The notes under the pieces: generated by a model
The model's database searches: none
Told to the model about the DNA's origin: nothing
Seen by the model: the letters and a program-made list of their open reading frames with translations, nothing else
Part shown: positions 24,111 to 38,500 of the stretch, one piece after another
Layout: every line of letters begins with the position of its first letter
How positions within the stretch are numbered: the first letter of the stretch is position 1
DNA from: Lycocorax pyrrhopterus obiensis
Taxonomy: Eukaryota; Chordata; Aves; Passeriformes; Paradisaeidae
DNA length: 64,000 bases
Reading direction: 5' to 3'
Assembly: GCA_014706295.1 (NCBI GenBank)
Contig: JACSVZ010000016.1
Span: forward strand, 11,203,168 to 11,267,167
Made by a program: the position numbers and the translations under genes

Positions 24111-25584
24111 TCGGCGCCTTAGAAAAGCCCTAAGAAGTGTTTGCTTTCAGCATTTCCTTACCGCTTTAAAAAAACTGTTTCCACAAAGCAGGGTTATGTA
24201 TTCTTACAGAGACCATATAAATAGAAAGCACTCCTGGGAGCAAAAAAATAAATTCGGCACTAGCTCCATTCAAAGCAACGATGCAACATTTGTTAAGTCT
24301 TTCCCGAGTGCAGCCAGGCACACATCCAAAGCGTGCAATTACCCATTTTTCACATTTCTCTAACGCAAGCTCCGTTTAATGCCACTGAGCAAGCTGAGCA
24401 AAACAGGCTTTATGGGGACACAAACACTATTTATATGCTTTAGATCTCTGCAGATCATACATATACTAGATCAAACATGGTAACATTTTGTTTTTCTTGC
24501 TTTACAGACAACATTAAATGCTCTAGAAAGACACATTTGATCCCGACCCCTTCACTAAAAAGGGAAGAAACATAAAAAACCAGGGGTTCAGTCTATAAAA
24601 GTGAGTTCCTAAATGTCAGTTTAAGGAAAATATTAGCAAACAAGACCTCTATATTTACTTCAATGAGGCAGTTTACAACTTAAAATCTTGCACGTGCCCA
24701 GGAATTTGAAGACTATGGTTTTAGTTTCTTTTCATCCTCTATAAAGCACTTCCATGACATGTGACAAGACCTTTTATCAATATCTGCAAACTTCTGTCCA
24801 GAGTGCCGGACTGAAAGCCTTTCTGCTCAGCCTTGGAGAGAGAACCTTCTTGCTAATGAGCATTTTCTTTAGCAGTGACTTTGAGATGACAGAGAAAAAT
24901 CACAAGCTGAATACAGGCATTAAAGCAAAGCAATTGTTTCACATATCCTGTAACTGCAGGATCTTACCTTACAGCAGGAGGAGGAGTGGAGGGAATCTCG
25001 TCAAGGGACTTTATATTGGAATCTTGGCACTACAGCCTGGCACATTACTAGAAATCAGCAGACAGACTTGCTTCTGCACTTCATTTAAGGATTCACATTA
25101 AAGAAGATTCAGGAGAATTGGAAAGATACCCGGAGAAAAAAAAATTGCCAAGATGTAGCACAGGTTAAAGGGCAGAATGTAACAGAAGAACAAGAAAAAT
25201 GACACATTAAGATAGGGCTGACAAGTAAATGAGATGAAGTCTAAACATAGCTAGAGTAGATGCTCCAACTCAGGGTACATGATTGAAAGAAACTGAGGAA
25301 ATAGTGTACGATTTGACCTTCTGTGTTTCAGCACAAGAAAAAGTGAATTATAGTTCTTCAGCCCTCTTTGAATGATGTTAAATCTATAAACATTTCTTAT
25401 CTCCAATGTTTGTGAAATACAAATCACCCACAGCTTGAACTTGATATATTCAGAAATTAAAATGTTTAATCATTTTACATTTTGGAAGCTGATTTACACA
25501 TAATCCTGAGAAAATTACAGTAATTTAACATTAGTAATAAGAAAATATATAAGAATAATTAACTACACATTTCTTTAATTATAA
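24111..25584. other. Intergenic DNA between the TFDP2 promoter and the GK5 3' end
   Basis: AT-rich sequence with no recognisable gene or repeat. A plus-strand frame at 24754-25101 (115 codons) has no similarity I recognise and is probably chance. Confidence 0.6.
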
Positions 25585-25590
25585 TTTATT
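25585..25590 (-). terminator. GK5: Candidate GK5 polyadenylation signal
   Basis: TTTATT on the plus strand is AATAAA on the minus strand, and I saw no other canonical AATAAA within about 840 bp below the GK5 stop codon. If used, it gives a 3' UTR of roughly 850 nt. A site further down is possible. Confidence 0.35.
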
Positions 25591-26429
25591 TGTTTAAAAA
25601 ATACAAAAGTAATTGATAGCTTCAAAAATACACTTTTTACTCCCTTTTAGCTAAAAATAATAGGATTTAAGAATGGCCTTGAAAATACTAATAGTACAGA
25701 TTTTTACAAGTTAGATAGCATACCTGGAACTAGTTTTAATGTATCTGTGCTGGCCACACCAGATAAGATTGCATTTGGTCTTTATAAAATTTTTAAAAAT
25801 TGAGCTACAAGTTAGCTACAAAGTATCAGCTACAAAAATCCTGGATTTTTTAAATAGAGTGTTGAAAACCTATTTGCTTTTGTATTTCATCTTAATCTAG
25901 TGCACAAAAAATGTGATCACAGCGCTCAGCATCAACCAAAAGGTGATAACAGGCTACTACCAAAAAAATGCCTTTGTACACAATAGAGTTCATCACAACC
26001 CAGCCCCAACAATCATTCTGTTTCTCAGCAATGCCTAGGGGAGTAAATGTGCCTTTTACCCTTCCTTGATGATTAACATACCGAAGATTTCAAAGATCCG
26101 AAGGGAGGCGAGTTGCTCAGTAGAAACCCCATCACAGTTAAAACAGCCCATGTGCAGTACATGGCAGGATTTGAGCAGCTGGGCCACCCAAAGGAGGTCA
26201 CTGAAGGGACACAAATGCTGCAGCTGGACCACAGCTGCCACAGGGTCGATGGGAAGGTTCATTACAGTATGGTAAGTAATCCAGCAGCAGGGGGTAACTG
26301 AAATACCACACAACTTATAATACACCATCACAAATTTCAGTTATGGTTTTTCACTGTCCTGTTAATGTCAAGATGTTACAAAATATGAATTAAACCGTCT
26401 TAATTCTTCTAAAATTAAAATGCCAATTT
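25585..26429 (-). other. GK5: Probable GK5 3' UTR
   Basis: Sequence from the base after the GK5 TAG stop down to the first canonical AATAAA on the minus strand. It is AT-rich and non-coding. Plus-strand frames at 26066-26301 overlap it and show no protein character. The extent is inferred. Confidence 0.45.
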
Positions 26430-26566
26430 CTACCAGTGTGGTGAGTGTTTCATTGCTTGTAGCCATGCATCCATAGCAGGTCTGTATTCCTCTGAATCCT
26501 TTTGGGGCTCAAACACTGCTTCTATTCGCCTTAGCTTCTTTAGTTGTTCTTTGTCAGTCCAAAATC
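26430..26566 (-). CDS. GK5: GK5 exon 16 and stop
   Basis: 137 nt, acceptor GTTTATAG, TAG stop at 26430-26432. It encodes FWTDKEQLKKLRRIEAVFEP through KHSPHW. The tail is slightly shorter than human, which ends ...NWYNKT. Confidence 0.93.
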
Positions 26567-29500
26567 CTATAAACAGAAAATTCATTCTCCAGCTCAACTG
26601 CAAATATGTTATTTTTGAGTTGTTTTAATCTATTTCCAAGAGATCCAAAGCAGAAACACAGTAAGAAAACATGACAGCCTTTCTTTACTCTACCAACAAC
26701 TTTCTCAGAGGGAAGCATATTTTTAACATTGTGAAAATCCTTTCCAGTAGGGTCCACTTGTTTGGAATCCTGACAACAGTGCATCTGTTTAACTGGGACG
26801 GTTTCCAAGGAACAGCTCTGGTACACTGAAGTTCCCTTAGGTTTCATCCACAAAGTGCTTTTGGTTGCAGGTCCTTCTCAACAAAGAAGGGCCACAGAAA
26901 CCGAGACTTAGCTGCTTTCCTACTGTCTTAAAAAATTGTATAAATGGCAAGAAACAGCTGGTGTTACAGATTCCTATTAATTTATGTTATTAAATCATTC
27001 TTGTCTGTCAAGGGTCTCAACTTTCTTGCACTTTTAATTGCTGAATAAGTCTTACCCAAGCATATAGTTTTTACCTTCATTTGTGTTATTTACATATAAA
27101 AGCACTTCAACAAAAACATGTTTTGTAGGTGCACATTAAGCAAAAGCATCAACAGTTTGTAGCTTTAAGTCTGGTTAACAATATGAAACAATTCTGTGTG
27201 AGCAGAGTTGTTTTTCCTGTCAATAATTTATTTCATGCTTCCATTCCTGTGAAAGCCTCAAAGGATAAAGGCTGTGTTCACAGAGCACAGGACACAGCTT
27301 CAGTGGGAATGTCAGGCTGCAGGTGAGCATGGTGGTTCCCTGGCCCACATGGTCCATCTCCAGCCAGCACCACTCAGGCAGCACCAGTATGGGAATGGAC
27401 ATGGAGTGCCTGGGTCAAGGAACAGGAGGCAGAAAAGACAGGATTCACCTTTCTTCTCTAGTAATACATCCTTCTAATTGTACTGTACAGAGAAACATAA
27501 ACACTATTTACCTTAGATTCTCACAAAAATGGCCAAAGTAATCCTTTGGGGGGGGTTTTACAATTATGTGAAGTTATGCCCTTTTTTGGTCTGATCTCTT
27601 TTCTGTTGTATTTACAACATGCATTATAAAGGAGAAAAAAAAGCCTTTTTAATGTCTACGTACCTGAAGCAAGGCCTGCTAGAAAAGCTGCACCAAGACT
27701 AGACATGTCTGCATTTGCAGGTTTTTCTATTTTCTTATTAATTAAATCTGACGTCATCTGCATGACAAAACTATTATTACTGACACCTCCATCAGCTCTA
27801 TAGGGAGAAGGGAAGAAGTAGTTAAAAAAATCTGTTAAGTGCTTATTGCCAACATTTCAGAAATCATGTTCAGAAAATACCAACTTTTGGTATTTCACAC
27901 TTATGCATACATCTTCCTGTCACTCATGCACAAATGCATTTCCACTTTATGGGTAAATTTAGAGGCCAGAACAAGGTGCCAAAAAAAAACCCCAAACCAC
28001 CAAAACCATACCAAAACAACCCAAAACCACCTTTATAAACTGGGGTAGGAATGATAGACAGGGACACAGGACACTATCAAAAGCTCTGAAAGCTCTGTCT
28101 TTTAAAACTATACATCATCTTGGCTGAAATGTTAGGGTTTATAACAGAACCTTTACATAGTTACCACCACAATATGACAACAGTCAAAACCATTACACTG
28201 AACAAACCCTTTCAGGTGTTCGCAGGTCTGGAAAAATACCTTTTTCTTTACTACCAAATCTTTGTATTAGTTAGCTAAAATGCCTTCACAGTTGCTTCTT
28301 TTTAGGAGGAAGTTCACAATGAGGCTTCCATCTGTCTGTTTTCCTAATTTGAGACCAACCTAATGGAGAAAACTAGAACTTATCAATGCTGATCTTCAAT
28401 CATCTGAGATTTAAAAGTAATCACTCTTGCAAACAAAGATAACTATAACAAAAAGCAATCTTTGAAATGTCCTAGATAGGTTCATTATGCTCTTGTACTC
28501 AAATACCAGCCACATGTGGAGCTGTTGCTCTATCAAATGTGGTGCAAAGAAGACATCTAGTGTTTATTGCTATAGAAAAGTGTCGGGTAATAAAACTCAT
28601 TAGTTATAGGACATGTCGACTAAAGCTGAGAGTTCTTTCTCTGGGCTTTCCTTGACAGTGTTGAGACAAGCAAAGAGAAGTAATAGAAATCTATAGGACT
28701 AATAAAAAAAATGCCCAGAGACCAGGAAGGAACAAGGAATACAGGACAATGGCTAAAAAAGGAATGAATTAATTTATGGAGTAAAAACAACAACAAAAAA
28801 TCAAAGGTAATTGACAGATGCAAAAGATGTGTGGACATAAGGATGGTAGAGCAGTTTACAACCCTACTGAGAATACCACTGAGTGTGTCTCATTATGTTT
28901 TAACATTTAATCCACAAGCTGAATTGCTATTGATGCTAGTTAAGTAATACAGACACTATATAAAACTGCAATTTTGTGTCAGTGAATAAAAAAGAACATG
29001 ATCATACAATTTAAAGTTTACATTGCAATGTAAATGGAATCAGAATTCTAATGCTCCCTAGGCTGTATTTCCACACTTCCCATATTTTAAGAGTTTTTTA
29101 AGAGTTTGCACTCTAAATGTGACTTTTCAAATCTTGGATGCAATTTTCTGTGTAAAAAAGTTTCCTAAGTAATCAAAGTTCTGATACTTTTCATCTTCTC
29201 TTGATTAAACCCCTAACCCCAGCTGTTTCTTCACCTTTGCCTAGTGTTTCCATATACATGATGGAAAGCAGAAGCTTTTACCTCATCCCACTTTGTACTC
29301 TCGCTTTTCTTCCATTGAGAGTCTGATTTCTGTCTTGCATGCCTGCCAGTCTACTCTTCCTTTGCAGAGGCACAGGAGGGATGGGAATGCCTGCCTCTCC
29401 TCCTGACTGCAGTGCCATGCGGACCCCTGTCTGCCCGAGGGAGGAATTTTGTTGCAGAGCTTTCTGAGCCTCAGAAGGCTGGAGCCATCTGACTAACTGG

Positions 29501-32500
29501 TGTGCTCAAAGAAAGTCCCTACCAAAATGTGAAATATGGTCTTCCAGTAATGTTTAATTCAGCTAAATTTTTCCCAAAAGTTGTGAAAGCATATCCTAGG
29601 GATTACAGTTACTGCACTAAATTTGATATGGTTCTTCAAAGATTAAAGCAAAACCAATGTCGTAACAATTGAACTGTAAAACTGTTCTCCCTCTTTCCCT
29701 CACAAACAGAACCAGTTTTAACCAATGTCTTCAAAAACTAGTCTGTGAAAAACCTAGCACATAAAATGTCAGTATGAAAGAATGATGACATAGGATAGAA
29801 TGACCTTTGTGGCAGACATTGCTATATGCACTCTAGGGCTACCTGAAAACATGAATTTGCCTTCTTTTTAATTATTGTTTTAATAATTAGAGCAATTCAT
29901 TACTCACCTGCTAACAATCACCAATGACAATAGCTGTGGGTAGACTTTACTGCTGCTTAAGTTACATTAACATTTGACTTGGAAACCATCTACTTCTAAA
30001 AAACAGCATTTTTACGGTAAGATAAAATGCATAATAAAGCTCACACCTATTTAAAATCAAACTCTCATATATGAAATTTAAAAGTTACAGGGAACTTACC
30101 GAATACTTCGAAGAGGAATGCGCACCTTCTTCACAATGATATCATAAAGCAGTTTGTTTCTTTAAAAAAAATTGAAAGTTGAATTAAGCATTATATATTC
30201 CACAAAGTGTTTTCAGTATCTACATAGTCAGAGAATAAATGCAAGGCAAGAAAAGCCTCAGTTCTGTCAGAACTGCTGAAATAGCTAAAAAGTTTCTAGA
30301 ATGCATAAATAAAAAAACCAAACCCACTGAAACTGGTCTTTGTCATCATTACAAGGGCACAAGTATGGCTAAATCATGGTCCGTTCTATAGCAAGTCACT
30401 GTAGAAGGTTCATTTTTCCCACTGAAAGTTACTGATAGGTTTCTAGAGATGGAATTGTTGATGTAACAAGCAGCAGTGAGGAAAGCAGGCCAACAGAGTG
30501 CTAATTGGAGTTTACCCAGCTATTCTGTAAGGGGAATATCTGAAGGCTTCAAGTTTGACTTTCTCCTGAAACCATTTCCTTTAACGGGAGAAAATCTAAA
30601 CACAAAGAATCTCTACTTTTTTCTAGTTATTTGTAAGCAGCATTTGAAAGAGATTATATTCTTAACATCCCTTAACACCCTTTTCATGAGATCCATGTGT
30701 CAGTTCAGGAATTACAGTGCAGAAAGAAGATGCATTAGAAACCAGTTGCAGCAATTCAGAATGCTGCCCTCCTCCAGACATCCTTTTCGGGCTCTTTGCA
30801 GGATATTTTTATGCCCAAAGTAAAACTATGACTACATGGAAGGAATCGCATCAGTGCTCCCTAACTGGCCACAGTGCAGTGTGAGCCAGGCTCAATCCAT
30901 ACTCAACTCCAGTCTGAGGTGCATGGAGGGTTGGCAAGGCAGTGAGCTACTGATGTGGTATCAGCAGTGACCAGCAGTGATATCTTCAGCCTTCACAGAT
31001 CTGGAAGCTGCTGTCCATTCATATCTTTAAAGATGTTTAAGAGCCCTGTTACTTTGTTTTATAAAACACCAAAACTTACTTTAAACAAAAGCTAATATAA
31101 AACTTCCAGCTTCAGAGATACTTTAAACGCAGCTGGAGAGGACTACAACTTCTGACAAAACTCTGTCAGGAGAGCAAGGACAAACTTTAAACAGAAAACA
31201 CTTTTAGAACATGCAGAAAAAAACATAATTTAAGAATCTCTATATGGGTTACTTAATGACAGAAACTCTGAACTAACAAATATACACAAGTTTATTTGTA
31301 AAGTGTTAAAAAAAAAAAGAAGCAGCTAAAACTCCTTTAAAACTCCTTTCCAGGGTAACAGTAGTGTATTGTACAAACTGCAAAAGTCCATGTATCCATT
31401 TAACACTGCTGATCTAAATAAAAGCAAATGTAAGAAAATATAAGCCAGATAATAGCAAACAGTACCTGAAAGCTACAGATTCCAACATAGCTCGAACAAG
31501 ATGGTTTCTGTTAGTGGAAGGTTTCAGGCCCGTGAAAGAGGCGCATAAATATGGGTCATACCCAGAAACCTGCAGAAAACATATCACCATGAATTCTGTG
31601 AATTGTATTTGAAGGCTTTTGAGAAAGAAGTTAAAGAGTAAGAAAAAAATAACTTACGACAATTACAGGCAGCATAGTGAAAGAAGAAAATTGAAAACAG
31701 TATGTAAGAGGTATATAGTGTTATTTTAGCTAACTCAGTGAACAGTTTAAATTGCTTCCTTCAACAGCAAAATGCTTAAGTGACTTCTTCCAATTCAGAC
31801 AAACTAAAAAGACTAATCCATATAATTTCCCTTTAAAATACATTTAAAGTGTACACTAAGTGTCTAGGACAGGGCATACTGATATTACTGATATTATTGC
31901 TGTTCTCTAACAAGATTTCTCTCACGCCCCCTCCTGAACTACTGAAAGAAAGATAAATTGACTTCTAGAAGTAATACTGAAAAGGACAATAATACTTTTT
32001 ATTAGTGTATATGACAGCCTGTTATCAGTGACACTGAAGGAAACTGGGCTATCTGGAGAACAAATTTAATTCTTTTTTGCTTTGTTCCATTAGCATACAG
32101 AACTCAGACAAAGGTAAGGTTAAAGATGTTAAGTTTCTTCAGAAAAAAACACTAGTCCTGGTAATGATCAAACTGAGCATGGGAGACAAATGAAGATTTT
32201 AAAAAACTCAAACTTTTAGAAACACACAGAGAGATGAGCTGGTATACACTGAAACCAAATAGTTACTAAGGCTTCTAAGAGAGAAGTCCATCATACTGAG
32301 TTTGATCGTTCCCAGGAGAAGTGCTTAAATATTATCATTGCTTTTCATAACACCAAGACTTGCAATCTTGCTAATACTTAAGTACTTTAAAATATTCTAA
32401 TTAATTACAACCTACACCTTGAAACAAGGCAGAATAAAATGAAGTATTTTAGAACAGTGCTTAGAACAGTTGTCTCAATGAAAGTTCTGCACTTAATAGC

Positions 32501-35500
32501 AGAAAAGCTTTGACATTGCTTTGTGTCTCTGCAGGCATTGCCTGTGTTACTGAAAGCAAATAATTTCATTTATCTGTCCTCCACTAATTTTCCTATTTGG
32601 TAGGGTTTTTCCTCAAGGGGGAGATGGCATTTAACCATTCTGATATGACAACAGTCTTCATGCAGCATGATGAGCAACAGACAGTAACAACCTCAGCAGT
32701 ACAGAATAAATACTGTGATAAGATGTACATTATAACCTTTAAAAATGTAAATATTAATTTTAATTGGGTTATTAAAATACATTATTGACTATATTATTAA
32801 TAATAATTTTACCTGCAAACCTGGAATGAAACAAACACCTTGAGAATCAGGAATACTCTGTGCCATTTCTGCTGTTTCATCTACATTGGTGAAAAGTTCT
32901 GTAAAGATACATATGTTGTATGATGTTATTATTTCCTTCAATTTCTTCATTTTGTCTCACTAAGGGAAAAAATCTAGAGTCAGACTACTCCTTTTGTAAT
33001 ATTTTCAAACTATATGTTCCAAGGGGAACAATCACTTCTCCTCTACTTCATGTCCATCAGCCACATTAATAATCCCAAACTCTTCAGATGAAGGACAAAC
33101 TCAAAAGGATCCTCTCCTACCTGTTGTGCTGTAGCCCTTTAATCTTCACAACCTGTAAAAGGCCATTAGCTTTCCAAATAGACATAAATTGGAATTAAGA
33201 ATGATAAAGGCACCCTAAGAGTGCTAAAACCTTAGATTCATAAAATATAACATATTTTTCCCCCCAAAGATGTTGTTACTGTCAGCCCAACCACCTAACG
33301 ACTACAGAGAAAGACCTTAATACCCATATTTCATCAGCACCCTTAGGATCTTTACAAGTGCCACATAAGGTAATCACCTCTTATCACAATAATGCCTCTT
33401 GGATAGACACTGCTTTTATTCTCTGTCCAGCCAGTTGTCTCCTTCCATAACTCTACAGACATTATTCCTCTTTAGCTGGTTCTTCACCCACATGCAACTC
33501 CTGTACTAACATCCATCTTCCACAGCTGTAATTAATAATGTTCTTATGTGGCCACATAACATGATTTCACAGAAGACTAGAGGTCTCCTGTACATGAGAA
33601 CTATTGCTTTTTCTTGTCTAAAAAAGTGAATTCTCCTATTAAAGATAAATTAGGTTAATCTAGCTCAAGTTACCTTTGAAAAATCCATCTTGGTAACTTA
33701 TCAGGAGTTTCAATTTACCTTTGTAACCTTTATGAATTTGTGGGAGAACTTTGGATTCTACTGTGCTCAGACTAATAAACCTAAATCACATTTTTAACTT
33801 CTTGTTGTCTTTGCTATTACTGAATTATACATACAGCACCTCTATGCCAGGACAGAAAATCAAAAATTAAGGAAGACTGACTTCATGTTGAAATTACACA
33901 TACTACTTCTTCAAAATTCTTAGAAGTTATATGACTCCACTAAAAGACGTCCCTAAACTTGCCTTGCTGCAGAAATTACTATTTCCAAACCTTTACCACT
34001 ATTATGTCTCCTCTTCATCCATGTTGAGCCTCACCACCATTATTGAGGCCATTAGCTTACCTTGTGTTTTGGCTCAATTCCTTCTGTAGAGCTGAAGTTT
34101 TTCCATTCTCTAAAGCTGATAAAAGTTTCTGAATTCTCCTTCTCGCAATAATATTTTCAGAAAATAAAGGCCTTACTTGTTAGAGAGTTTAAAGCAGCTT
34201 GCCTTTTATTTACCCCATTTCTAAAACTTCCCCCCCTTTCTTTTTCTGTGGTAGCAACTGTAGGTCATGACCATTTTACTACCGACTAGCGAAAAACCCT
34301 TAATACTTCTGCATATACGAATGATACCCATTTTAAGTATAGGTAAGTTCCATATGGATAACTCTCCATTTTAATTATGGAATCTGAAGTAGCAAGCTTA
34401 TATATGTAGAACTGACACTTGAGTCTGCAGCACTGAACTGTGTGTTGAACTGAGTAATTTCCTCCAAAGCCTAGTGGCTGTTACTCTCTAGGCTTAGTCA
34501 AATTTTGGATGATGACGATGTGAGGACCAATTTGAGTCATACTTAACCCTTAGGGGCACATATGCACCTAAAGCTGACAGCTTCAAGAAATGCGGAATTT
34601 TGTGGTGAGCTACACACGAGGAAAACCTTTCCCAGACAATCCAAAGTTTGAGACACTAGTTGCTTTTTTCTCATCCTAGTAAAAATGTACTAAACTTCTG
34701 AGTAAGCCAAGTAAATTTCTAAGTCCTAATTAGAACACTGAGAACAGTTGTCCTATGAACAACCAGTGAGTTTGAACATCAACTACTATAGAGGTAGTAT
34801 TTTCTTAGTCTGTCATTAAACTGGAATGCAAAACCTTTCATTACAAAATAATAACAACAGCCAAAAGGCACATTACTTTCATGTGAAGCAACATACTGTT
34901 GCTTGAAAAGTTCTTCATGTTATTTTCATATAAATCAAGCCTGTTATTAGTTCTGAGATGTATAGTTCAAGACCTCTCAAAAGCATTACAGCAAGTCCTT
35001 GTACAATCAGGAGGTTTGTCATGCTCAAGAAAAAGCAAGTGAGGAGTAAAATGTTCTAGGAAAATAAAAGCCTAGCTAGGCAGGAGGGTCTGAGGCAGAG
35101 ACTGAAGAGGAGATGATTGTGCAAACCAAACTCCCAGCAGCAAACACACTCAGCAGAGCACCTACAAGACTGTGCATTTCTGCTGTCCAAAGCATGTAGA
35201 CTAGTTTCTTCCATTATGAATAATAACATTAAATCCAGTAACATAACTATGAACCCATAAAACAGCTTCTTAAGCAGGTATATATTTCACCTTCTATAAA
35301 ATTAAAGAACTTACCTATATCCTGAGCCCATTTTATGGCAGTGCCAATGTCCGATATAGAACCTTCAGTTAAGTAAACAACTTCTTCCCCAATCTTCCAA
35401 CCAATCAGTGGATATAGACCTTAATTATTTTCCATGAAACAAAACACTCAGTCAAATGAAATGCTTCCAGAAAAACATATACAAGAATTCCCCACAATAA

Positions 35501-38500
35501 ACTCACCTAAAAATAAATAAACTTTATTCAATTCCTTTGTAGAATTTAAGCTAAAAAAAGTCACTGATAGAGGTTAACTGTGTTGTTTAAAACTTTAGTG
35601 ATGGGATTACAAGAGAATTGAGGAACAGGTTGTTAGACCAAAGTTAACCTAAAGAATTGCTATCAAATTACAAAAAAGCCACCTTTGAAGAGCTATCTGC
35701 GCCTGCTTTTATTTTTTATGTAAGAGATTGTGCATACCTAAAAATTTATCAGTGTTTTTCTATTTGTTTTAAGTCCATCCAACTTTCCCCAAGGGTTTCT
35801 ATAAAGTAAGAGTGTTTTTCCCCAAAACATAGAACATGAAGGCTTGACTTTCAGATGGGAAACAAAAAACTGAAACAGACCTATACACATAAAAAAAGCA
35901 ACACAAACTTAGAGCACAGATCTTAGTCACAGAAGAGGATGAAAGCAATGTAATTTTTAATTCCCTTTTTAATATGCAATGCTTCCTCATATAGAAAGCA
36001 AAAAAGAAAACAAGTTTCACCTGCACTACAGCTAAACAAATGGCTTTTCAGGTCACTAGATAAGAACCCAAGTAGTCAGTAGTCACTGCAACAACTCCAC
36101 CAACCAAGCACAGTAACTGCTGGAGTGAAGAATGCACCCCGACTACAGGGAACTCTGCTCAGGATTCAGAGATCATGGGTAATGCAACACAGGTAAATGA
36201 GTTCCAGTTTACCTTTACAAGGACCAGAAAAACATCAGATGGATCTAGGGGTTCTCTGCTTTCTCAAAGTGACTTTGCTGATACATATGTTTCTCACAGA
36301 CTCATCTCCAGTTTGCCTGCCTGTGTCCAGATGAGTTGCATGGTAGTACCAGTGCAATTGCAGAAACTAGTGTTAGTGCTGGAGGCACTCTGGTGCTTAC
36401 AATACAAAACAATCAGCAGCACTGATTAGAGTCTGTGTGTTTGTCTCTTGAAAGGGGAATGTAATACATTTAACTCCAGATCATCAGTGCAAATGTCCCT
36501 TGAAATCTTTATTTTTTACCAAAGGAACGGCCACAAATAAAAAGGTCCAAAAAATTAATTGAGCCAAAGATCCTAAAGAAGAGCAGCTAATTAGGGACCG
36601 AGACGTCCATCCATCATGTGGCCTTCCTGAAGACACTCACACTAGAGTCTCCAGTAGTGTAACATAACTCTACCTCGGTGGAATGGATCCGCATGACACT
36701 TGGCATGACCAGAGGTACTAAGAACCCTCAGAGTACCAGAGGTAGCTTTTAAATCTATCCAACGTGATTCCATCACTGAATTGAGAGAAGTGCTGCTATT
36801 GAAGGAACTACTTTATTTCTTTTTTTTGAACTGATATATGTAGGAGCTAAATGTAGACTAGAAACTAGAACAGCAGCTAATGAACATCTTGCACAAGGAT
36901 GCTGTAGGGATTCATCTTGCAGTCTTAAATACATATGTCAGTTTTAAAGATTGAACACACTACATTTCATGCCCAGGGCACTGAGAAAGCCAGGTACTTA
37001 ACTTGTCCCACTAACCATACCCCATGACAGCCAAAGAACATAGTGAAAATAATTTTAACATAAGTAACAGCCTAAAGTAGTAAAAGTTTCAGAGCACTGC
37101 CTTAGAAGATTCTAACTCCTATCAGAACACAGTAGCTAAACGGAAAAACCTTACAGCATGTTTTTGCTATTACATTTTAACAGACTACATATGTATGATT
37201 TCCTAAGAAAAAATATCATCATAATGAAATGATTTATTAGCATAAAAAGCATTTGCATTCATAGGGAATTCAATGTCTATGCTATTCAGTTCTGACACAT
37301 CTCTTGTATTTGCCAAGGTCCTTCAAGACTTGAGCTGGTAAAATTCTCTTTAGCACACTGCTGTCCTCCTTCCCAGCCCTACCCCATTTTAAGCAGTAGA
37401 CTTCCTGAAATTAGTAACTCTTTAAAAATAAGACAGACAGAGAGAGACTGTGTAGGCAAACTTACTTCAGTATCACCTTCAGTGCTGTTCTCTTGACAAA
37501 TAGCTAACTCTGACAAATTAACAAGCTTGACAGACCACAGATGTTCAGAATGACAAAGTTTTAAACACTAGAAACACATTGGGGAACCCATTTCAAGTAT
37601 TTTAAAAAAAACCTAATAACTTCTAATCCTGCATTATTTCATTGCAGGCGCTTCAATGTGCAATGGCTTAAGGGGAGGAACTTGCAGTGATCCACTGCAA
37701 CATTTTGATGTGAGAAGCCAGAGGACCAATCTCTTTTTTCTCCATTCCTGTACTGTGTAATACTGCTTGAAGAACAGGTAAAGGAAAAAACAAAACAGGA
37801 GGGATGCAGGCAGCAGATATAATTACTAATGATGCTACTTAAGTTCTCTTCCTGAGAAGCTTACTTTAGGATAACCAAAATTTACATTGCTAATTAAAAT
37901 TTTCCACAGTCTTCTCTTCTGAAGAACTCCCAAGCTGTTTTTCTACACCTATAGACAGAAGGAAAAGCACAGTCCTGTTTTATTCCTTTGTGTACTCTCA
38001 GCATTAACAGCTATCAAAGAACAGCTGAAAGAATAAAATCCTCTAAACCCAAAACTTCACTGTCTTACTTCTCCGCGAAGCAAAGAGACGCTCTCCAGTA
38101 TTCACGTTCCAGAAACCACCTGTTCCCATTGTCAGTTTAACATCTCCTGGGTGAAAGCAGCATTCTCCAAACATAGCTGACTGCTGATCAGCCACCTGTC
38201 AATCCAACAAGAACAATGGGACAAGTTAGCTATCGACTACCAACCTGCAATGCTGTTGGGTTTGCAAATATCATTGTAAACAGTTCAGAGTTCTGAATAC
38301 AAGTAACCACTCAGGAACTGAGCGTTCAGCAAGGACTCATATACAACTTCTTATGTATTTGCAGGCCATTACAACAGTTAGACTTATCACTGGCATCAAA
38401 TTACACCAGACTTGGACACAACGTGAATGTCTGTAGTACTGCTTGCAACACTGAAAAATATTATGGAAACAAAAGAAGTATTTTGTGATTTAATATTTAA

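Noticed and set aside
24754..25101. 115-codon plus-strand frame between TFDP2 and GK5
   Set aside because: No recognisable similarity, ordinary intergenic composition and no supporting splice or promoter signal close by.
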